From: a virus
Virus record (IMG/VR): IMGVR_UViG_3300005582_000001
Span: 1-64,000 of that record
Direction: 5' to 3' (one strand)
Length of the DNA stretch: 64,000 nt
The position numbers were made by a program, and so were the translations under genes. The notes beneath the pieces are model-generated. The model made no database searches, was not told the origin of the DNA, and saw nothing but the letters and a program-made list of their open reading frames with translations. Shown piece after piece: positions 59,530 through 64,000 of this stretch (position 1 is the first letter of the stretch; each line of letters starts with the position of its first letter).

Positions 59530-59797
59530 CGCTGGACTCGACTTCACTGGTCGGGTTCGGTTGATACGCCCACTGGCGGTTCAACTGACCAAACAGGGCG
59601 CCTCGGTCCTTCTCGGCGGCGTCCAATTTCTCGCCAAGCCGCAGCAACGTGGCCTCGAAAGTAACGCGATCGGCTGTGTAAACCCGAGTTGAGTTTTGAA
59701 AACTGCGATCTCTCGACGCGAGTGCCCATCGGCACCACACCGCATCCATGCAGGACACGAGACCCACCAGTAATAGGACCACTCCGGTATCCGTCAT
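59522..59797 (-). CDS. small membrane-anchored protein
   Basis: 91 residues. An N-terminal hydrophobic segment (TGVVLLLVGLVSCMDAVW) is followed by a coiled-coil-like cytoplasmic or periplasmic part (FEATLLRLGEKLDAAEKDRG). An i-spanin-like layout is possible, but there is no paired lipoprotein and no lysis context. Coupled to CsrA by ATGA. Confidence 0.5.
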   Translation of the reverse strand: MTDTGVVLLLVGLVSCMDAVWCRWALASRDRSFQNSTRVYTADRVTFEATLLRLGEKLDAAEKDRGALFGQLNRQWAYQPNPTSEVESSDA

Positions 59798-60015
59798 TTC
59801 GCACCCACTTCCGTGGTTTGAGTTTCCAGTGGCCGCGCGCGCGGAACGAACGTAAGTTCACCGCGATAGATCGCGACTTCCGGGCCGAAGTCGAAGCCGA
59901 GCCGCACGCGGTTGCCTCGGATCTCTTGGAATGAGACCGTGCCGATGTATTCCCCGGTGACGACGTTTGTCAGCCGGACTTCATTGTTTTTGAGATCGCG
60001 AGTTAGCACCAACAT
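59794..60015 (-). CDS. csrA: CsrA-like RNA-binding regulator
   Basis: 73 residues. Starts MLVLTRD, then EVRLTNV, EIRGNRVRLGFDFGPEVAIYRGEL, matching the CsrA fold strand by strand. The key RNA-binding R at position 6 and the VRLG...V.IYR.E core are present. CsrA dimers bind GGA motifs near ribosome sites and block or activate translation. The start is ATG 60015, preceded by a GGAA. It could switch host or phage translation. Confidence 0.8.
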   Translation of the reverse strand: MLVLTRDLKNNEVRLTNVVTGEYIGTVSFQEIRGNRVRLGFDFGPEVAIYRGELTFVPRARPLETQTTEVGAK

Positions 60016-60055
60016 GGTTTTCGATTCCGTTCGTTTGTGAGTGAGTGAGTGAGTT

Positions 60056-61162
60056 TCAAATCGACGATTCGTCTTCGGTGTCACCCAGTGGCTGGCCGCT
60101 GTGGCGACAGCACGGGCGAAAATCCTCATTGAGCGCCACGTCGCCGATCTCGATCAGCCGTCGAATCGCATCGACGGCGGCACTGCGGCTGATGACCCAG
60201 TGATTCGGCAGGTCGAGCAATGACAGCTCGAGTGCCAGCGGCGATTGCGATTCGGTTTCCGGCTCGGATTGTGCCACTGAGCCAGCAATGTCATCGGGCA
60301 GACTGAACGCGGCGTAGACCGTATCGACGCAGGCCGCGATGTCCTGTCGAGCCAGCTTGTCAGCACCGATCGCCCCGAGTCTCGCCACCTCAGATGCCGC
60401 TTCGCGACTCAGGCGATCCTGTTCCGCGCGCTGTGCGGCAGCGGCAGCTTCCAGCCGGGCGCGTTCGGCGTCGTTCGCTTCTCGCTCGCGGTCGATTCGG
60501 CGTTGTTCCGCCCGCTGAGCCGCCGCCGCGTCGTCCTGCTTCTTGCGTTCAGCGGCGAGTAACTCTTCCTGTTCGCGTCGGAGGCGGGCCAGTTCTGCGC
60601 GTTCGAGCCGCAGGGCTTCCGCCTCGTCGGCCAGCCGCTTCTTCTCGATGGCTTCGGCGGCTTCGCGTTCAATCCGGTTCAGCGTCTCGATCTTGACGCG
60701 GGCCAGTTCAGCGAGGAACTCGTCCTCCTTCATCAGCCGCAAGAACTTCTCGGACACCGCACCGCCCGCCTCCACGATCATGGCGTGACGGGCCGCAAAC
60801 ACCGCGTCCTCTTTTTCCTTGGCGAGCCGCGCGATCTCGCGCTCGACAAGCTCCTCCTGATTCGTCAGGTGCAGCTCGATCGGCTCGATCAGCGACGTGA
60901 GCCGCTTGGCTTCCGCGTCCACCTTCTGGCCGTAGCGGAGCGACTCCTCCTTCGCTTCCTTGCGCGTTTTTTCGATGGCAACGCGAGCGCCACGACAGAG
61001 CAGCCGCGCCGCCTTGACAACCTTCAGGCCTTCCTTGTCTTCGATCCCCGCCACCGTGAGCGGCAGGTATTTCGCCGACATCTCCGAGATCGTCTCCTTC
61101 GTCACCGAATAGAGAATCATGGACTGCGTGGCGGGTTCCTTGGCAATGGTCTTCGTGGTCAC
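60056..61162 (-). CDS. coiled-coil protein of the recombination operon (DUF1351-like)
   Basis: 368 residues from GTG 61162 (TAAGGACG upstream). Almost entirely helical: basic and acidic heptads at about 95-265 (ERAELARLRREQEELLAAER, EREANDAERARLEAAAAAQR). N part KYLPLTVAGIEDKEGLKVV resembles DUF1351-type phage proteins found beside RecT/exonuclease pairs. Probably a scaffold or partner for recombination; no enzymatic motif. Confidence 0.6.
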   Translation of the reverse strand: MTTKTIAKEPATQSMILYSVTKETISEMSAKYLPLTVAGIEDKEGLKVVKAARLLCRGARVAIEKTRKEAKEESLRYGQKVDAEAKRLTSLIEPIELHLTNQEELVEREIARLAKEKEDAVFAARHAMIVEAGGAVSEKFLRLMKEDEFLAELARVKIETLNRIEREAAEAIEKKRLADEAEALRLERAELARLRREQEELLAAERKKQDDAAAAQRAEQRRIDREREANDAERARLEAAAAAQRAEQDRLSREAASEVARLGAIGADKLARQDIAACVDTVYAAFSLPDDIAGSVAQSEPETESQSPLALELSLLDLPNHWVISRSAAVDAIRRLIEIGDVALNEDFRPCCRHSGQPLGDTEDESSI

Positions 61163-61201
61163 GTTGCGTCCTTACAGTTGGTGAAAAAAACAGTTTAGAA
61201 C

Positions 61202-62254
61202 TTACTTCTGGGCTGAATTGCCGAGATCGCCGATCCGGGCGTCGAACGCGGCCATCGCCACCGACAGCTCGTTCTTCGTCGTGCCTTTGGATCCCCGCAG
61301 CTTGGCGAGCATCACGTCGGCTTCCTGTACTGACCGAGCGTCTTGGAGGTCGTACAGAAACTCGGAAAACGCGCCGGATTTCTCGGATTTATTGAGGGGC
61401 TGGTCGCCGTCGGATTCGCTCTCGCCGCGCTCGTCACTTTGGGGTTCGAGGTCCGCCACGGCTGAGGTCGTCTGGTGCGAGGCGCCTTCCGTGGCCACCG
61501 TAAAAGACGGCGATGGCTGCGATTCCTGTGTGATGCGGGCCGTCTTCTGTGCCGCCAGTCGCTCGGCGAGTGCGTCCTGCTTGGGCTTGGCCTCGGCGGC
61601 TTGGCTCGACTCGTGCTGATCGCGCAGGCGGTCCATCTCCTCCTTGCAGTACATCGCGGCCAGCGTGCTAGGGAACGCCTTGCGGAGTGCCGACGATTCC
61701 GCACATTTCACGATCATTCCCGCTGGGTCCGTCGCCCATCGGCTGCGGCCCGTGTTGAACGTGGATAGATTCAGTGAATCGTAGGACGCAATATTCCGGT
61801 CTCGGCGGTGAACTCGCGCCCACGCTCCAACCAGAACCTCGCCATTCAAAAGCAGATCACCCTGCCGCTCCGTGATGGCGTCTCCGCGAGCGACGACGAC
61901 ACCGGATTCCATGCCGTCAAATTCCGGGCTGGCCTCTGCTCGTTTGAGCATGGCCGAGTGAGCGGTGATGAGACTGAACTGTGGCCCATCCTTCCCGTCG
62001 TACCCGCATAAAAAACAGTCATTTGTCCACGGATTCAGGCTCTGCGCCTTCGAGAGCATAATGAACTTCATGACCTGCTCATCGGTCGGCAACTTCCCCG
62101 ACTTCGTGGGGATGCACAAAAACTGCTTCACTCGCGAGAGCGTCAGGTGAATCTCCTCCTGCTCGCCAAGGGGGATGAAGCTGATGGTCTGCTCTTTCGG
62201 CCTGCTTGCGACAACAGACGTGTGCTGTGATGCGGTGGTAGTAGTCGTCGTCAT
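61202..62254 (-). CDS. RecT/Bet-like single-strand annealing protein
   Basis: 350 residues, ATGA overlap with the exonuclease gene. Core 30-200: VMKFIMLSKAQSLNPWTNDCFLCGYD, FSLITAHSAMLKRAEASPEF and GMIVKCAESSALRKAFPSTL are RecT/Bet signatures. The C-terminal third is low-complexity and acidic, typical of the family's regulatory tail. It anneals DNA strands exposed by the partner exonuclease. Confidence 0.85.
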   Translation of the reverse strand: MTTTTTTASQHTSVVASRPKEQTISFIPLGEQEEIHLTLSRVKQFLCIPTKSGKLPTDEQVMKFIMLSKAQSLNPWTNDCFLCGYDGKDGPQFSLITAHSAMLKRAEASPEFDGMESGVVVARGDAITERQGDLLLNGEVLVGAWARVHRRDRNIASYDSLNLSTFNTGRSRWATDPAGMIVKCAESSALRKAFPSTLAAMYCKEEMDRLRDQHESSQAAEAKPKQDALAERLAAQKTARITQESQPSPSFTVATEGASHQTTSAVADLEPQSDERGESESDGDQPLNKSEKSGAFSEFLYDLQDARSVQEADVMLAKLRGSKGTTKNELSVAMAAFDARIGDLGNSAQK

Positions 62255-63168
62255 AGTGCGGCCCCTGTCAGAAGTTTGTTGCCCGACTCAATCGCGGGCG
62301 TACTCGTCCCGCTCAGTTTTTGTTCTTTCAGCTTCGAGTGCCGCAGCACGCGGAACGTCGATTCCTCGACCGTGTAAGACTTCCGCGTCTGCTGCCGGTA
62401 TGAAAAAGTTCCGCCCGGCCATGACGCGCCATCCGCATCCCCGAGAGACGCGAGCAACGCGGCCTGTGCCGTCTCCTTCAACTTGCTGGCCTTGGACGCC
62501 ATGTCCGCAGCGGCGAGGTATTCCATCGCCAATTCTTCAGGGACCGGGACGATCTTCCCCTCGGTGCGACACATCCGCTTCACGGTGTCGAGATGCGGGA
62601 TCTCGCTCGGCGGACAGCGTGTCAGGACGTGATCTCGCCAGAACCGTTCAGACTCTTCTAAAATCATGTTCTGCAAGGAATCGTGTCGCTCGACCACATA
62701 CATCAGGAATCCGCGACCGCCGATCAGCGCGGGCACCCAGGTCTTGGACTCGCCCGTGACGAGCATCTGGGAGTTGACCTGAAGAATGATCGCATCAGGC
62801 AGCGCGTCGCCGCCATCTCCCCATGCGTCGAAGTCAGCAGGCCCGACGATCCCGTGGGACTTGGCTTCCACTGGCTCGCCCGTTGGCAGCCGCCCGTCCA
62901 GAGTGCAGGCGTTGATCCCGTTTGAGTGAATCAGGAACTGAGCCGGAAGGATTTCCCCGAGTTGCTGCGATGCCCACTGGAGGATCACCGGCTCCAGCAG
63001 GTTCCCCGCTTCGGTCGCATCGTTGCCATCCCAGCGAGTGAGCGGCTCCGTCTTGTCGAGGTACACGTCCCGCGCGTTGCGGTACGGGCTGGCACCCAGA
63101 ATGGCCGCCACATCCGTCGCCGTCACGTACCCCTTGCGGCGTTCGAGTTCCATCGGAGAGAGAGACAT
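62251..63168 (-). CDS. YqaJ-like recombination exonuclease
   Basis: 305 residues, ATG 63168 with GTGAGGTG upstream. YqaJ/lambda-exonuclease fold: RKGYVTATDVAAILGASPYR, EAGNLLEPVILQWAS, the catalytic TLDGRLPTGEPVEAKS (D…ExK) and an ILQVNSQMLVTG helix. It resects double-stranded ends and works with the annealing protein next door. Confidence 0.85.
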   Translation of the reverse strand: MSLSPMELERRKGYVTATDVAAILGASPYRNARDVYLDKTEPLTRWDGNDATEAGNLLEPVILQWASQQLGEILPAQFLIHSNGINACTLDGRLPTGEPVEAKSHGIVGPADFDAWGDGGDALPDAIILQVNSQMLVTGESKTWVPALIGGRGFLMYVVERHDSLQNMILEESERFWRDHVLTRCPPSEIPHLDTVKRMCRTEGKIVPVPEELAMEYLAAADMASKASKLKETAQAALLASLGDADGASWPGGTFSYRQQTRKSYTVEESTFRVLRHSKLKEQKLSGTSTPAIESGNKLLTGAAL

Positions 63169-63176
63169 GATTCACC

Positions 63177-63269
63177 TCACAGCTTGATGTCAAAAAACCA
63201 GCACACCACGCCCGCCACCACCGCGATGGACGGGCCGATCAGTTGCTCGCAGCCGAACTCAAGGCACAT
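63177..63269 (-). CDS. 30-residue membrane peptide
   Basis: ATG 63269 with AAGG nine bases upstream, reading MCLEFGCEQL, then a TM segment (IAVVAGVVCWFF) and DIKL-stop. It overlaps the end of the upstream small gene by 11 bases. Very short, but signal and coupling make it credible. Confidence 0.4.
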   Translation of the reverse strand: MCLEFGCEQLIGPSIAVVAGVVCWFFDIKL

Positions 63270-63375
63270 CGCAATCCGCCTTCCTGAAGAACTCGCGCAC
63301 CAGCCCGGCAAACGCCAGTGAGTACGCGATCACCACACACGCCACCACGAACATCTCATCCATTGAGAACGGCAT
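63259..63375 (-). CDS. 38-residue membrane peptide
   Basis: ATG 63375 with GGGGAAGGA upstream. One TM helix (MFVVACVVIAYSLAFAGLV) and a basic end (REFFRKADCDVP). First gene of the minus recombination operon. Function unknown. Confidence 0.45.
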   Translation of the reverse strand: MPFSMDEMFVVACVVIAYSLAFAGLVREFFRKADCDVP

Positions 63376-63637
63376 CAGTCGGATCCTTCCCCGTTGCGAG
63401 ATGTGAAGGGCCGAGCCGGTTTCGGCTTCCCGTCGCAGTCGCAGCATTGTTTTGAAAGTTCTGTATTCCTCATGTGTGCTACTACGTGGAAATCGCTTGT
63501 CAGGCTCCTTTTATTTTGCCGAAATCCAGATTTCTTCGCGCAGTTGACTTGTCGTGTGATGATGCAACAATTACGCAACGCTTCTGGAACACCGGAGGCG
63601 ATTCCTAGAAAAACCGCAACAGAAGAAGGGGCGGAAC
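63376..63637. other. intergenic divergent region, no gene seen
   Basis: 262 bp between divergent genes; AT-richer than its surroundings. It contains AGCA-N12-TTCT near 63443-63462 (one mismatch from the recurring site). Likely holds the divergent promoters; no clear -35/-10 pair could be fixed. Confidence 0.5.
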
Positions 63638-63997
63638 ATGGCTGTCGAGATGTGGACTGTGCAAGAGTTGGAGTTACTCGTCGAGGATGGAATCTCGGCC
63701 TTCAAACGCATCGGGGATGTGTGCAACAAGATGCGACGAGCAGAGGTGAACGAGATCGCGCTCCAGGCCCGAACGGCCATGACGATCTACCGGCAGACAC
63801 TGGTCAGACTCTCAGGGACCATCGAGTCCGAGTTCCAAGACCAGTTGAACTGCAAGCGCACCGGCATGACTCCGGCTTGGCAGATGAACCAGCGCAAGGT
63901 CGAGGCGGCCCGCAATCGCAAGGCCGCCGCCGCCAAAGACAAAGAGGAGCGGCGGAAGGACATCAAGCCACGCGAAGAAGAAGACGAGCGCAAGTGA
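63638..63997 (+). CDS. hypothetical charged helical protein
   Basis: 119 residues, ATG 63638 with GAAGGGGCGGA upstream. Helical N part (VQELELLVEDGISAFKRIGD) and a highly charged, Lys/Glu/Arg-rich C terminus that could bind DNA or RNA. No family recognised. Confidence 0.55.
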   Translation: MAVEMWTVQELELLVEDGISAFKRIGDVCNKMRRAEVNEIALQARTAMTIYRQTLVRLSGTIESEFQDQLNCKRTGMTPAWQMNQRKVEAARNRKAAAAKDKEERRKDIKPREEEDERK

Positions 63998-64000
63998 GCC

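Noticed and set aside
61190-61215. AGAA-N5-TTCT palindrome with a nearby T-run at the end of the annealing-protein gene
   Set aside because: Spacing differs from the recurring site and the 4-bp stem is too weak for a terminator.
1-64000. tRNA, rRNA, integrase, transposase, lysis genes
   Set aside because: Looked for by motif and composition; none seen with any confidence.

Overview
The window is most of the genome of a tailed, double-stranded DNA bacteriophage, or a prophage-like element. It is GC-rich by eye and densely packed, with many stop/start overlaps (TAATG, ATGA, GTGA, TTGA). Virion genes include a Mu I-like protease/scaffold, lambda D-like decoration protein, lambda E-like capsid protein, Gp36-like adaptor, a probable tail tube, a tape measure with the usual GEYVMRPEAV box, and a portal. 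This suggests a siphovirus-like particle. The best host clue is a DUF1580-like gene (7246-7536), a family known mainly from Planctomycetes, so I infer a planctomycete host. I see no integrase, lytic repressor, lysis cassette, tRNA or recognisable terminase; the first gene is cut by the window edge.

Layout. 1-1756 (+): small, translationally coupled genes, including a DUF3307-like membrane protein. 1762-7536 (-): small regulatory or accessory genes with a ParB-like protein, a PhoH-like ATPase and the DUF1580 gene. 7738-17103 (+): head and tail genes. 17107-19139: an inverted two-gene cassette (coiled-coil protein plus ParB-like protein) bounded by 28-bp direct repeats. 19202-28154 (+): a gene with a probable -1 frameshift, the portal, two large tail proteins, then a sugar/methyl cassette (GT71-like glycosyltransferase, cupin, two methyltransferases). 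28504-28917 (-): a Cys-rich protein. 29286-31660 (+): small accessory genes, including an HNH-like protein and a DNA methyltransferase-like protein. 31665-54123 (-): a lambda-O-like initiator with period-10 repeats, a DnaB-like helicase, and three non-structural proteins of 326, 3160 and 2656 residues. 54387-63375 (-): recombination and DNA metabolism (RecT/Bet-like annealing protein, YqaJ-like exonuclease, ExoX-like exonuclease, SPPY methyltransferase), a CsrA homologue and small genes.

The most interesting feature is the link between the protease and the two giant proteins. The giants are polyvalent proteins: between them they carry four ADP-ribosyltransferase-like domains, a kinase-like fold, a GNAT acetyltransferase, a ParB-like domain, a zinc module, a KTSC-like domain, an LPD1/zincin metallopeptidase domain and, unusually, a complete ECF-like sigma factor. 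Their domains are separated by a recurring xFSR...VEF linker. FSR or MSR also occurs four times in the protease/scaffold, the first directly after the protease domain. I infer that the prohead protease may cut the giants inside the capsid, releasing separate effectors, one of them a sigma factor.

Two other patterns cover the whole window. One is an inverted repeat RGAA-N12-TTCY, found at eight intergenic positions and once just inside giant A. It is a candidate phage promoter or operator. The other is a set of four gene cassettes, each flanked by short direct repeats, which suggests that single genes enter this phage by a duplication-generating route.
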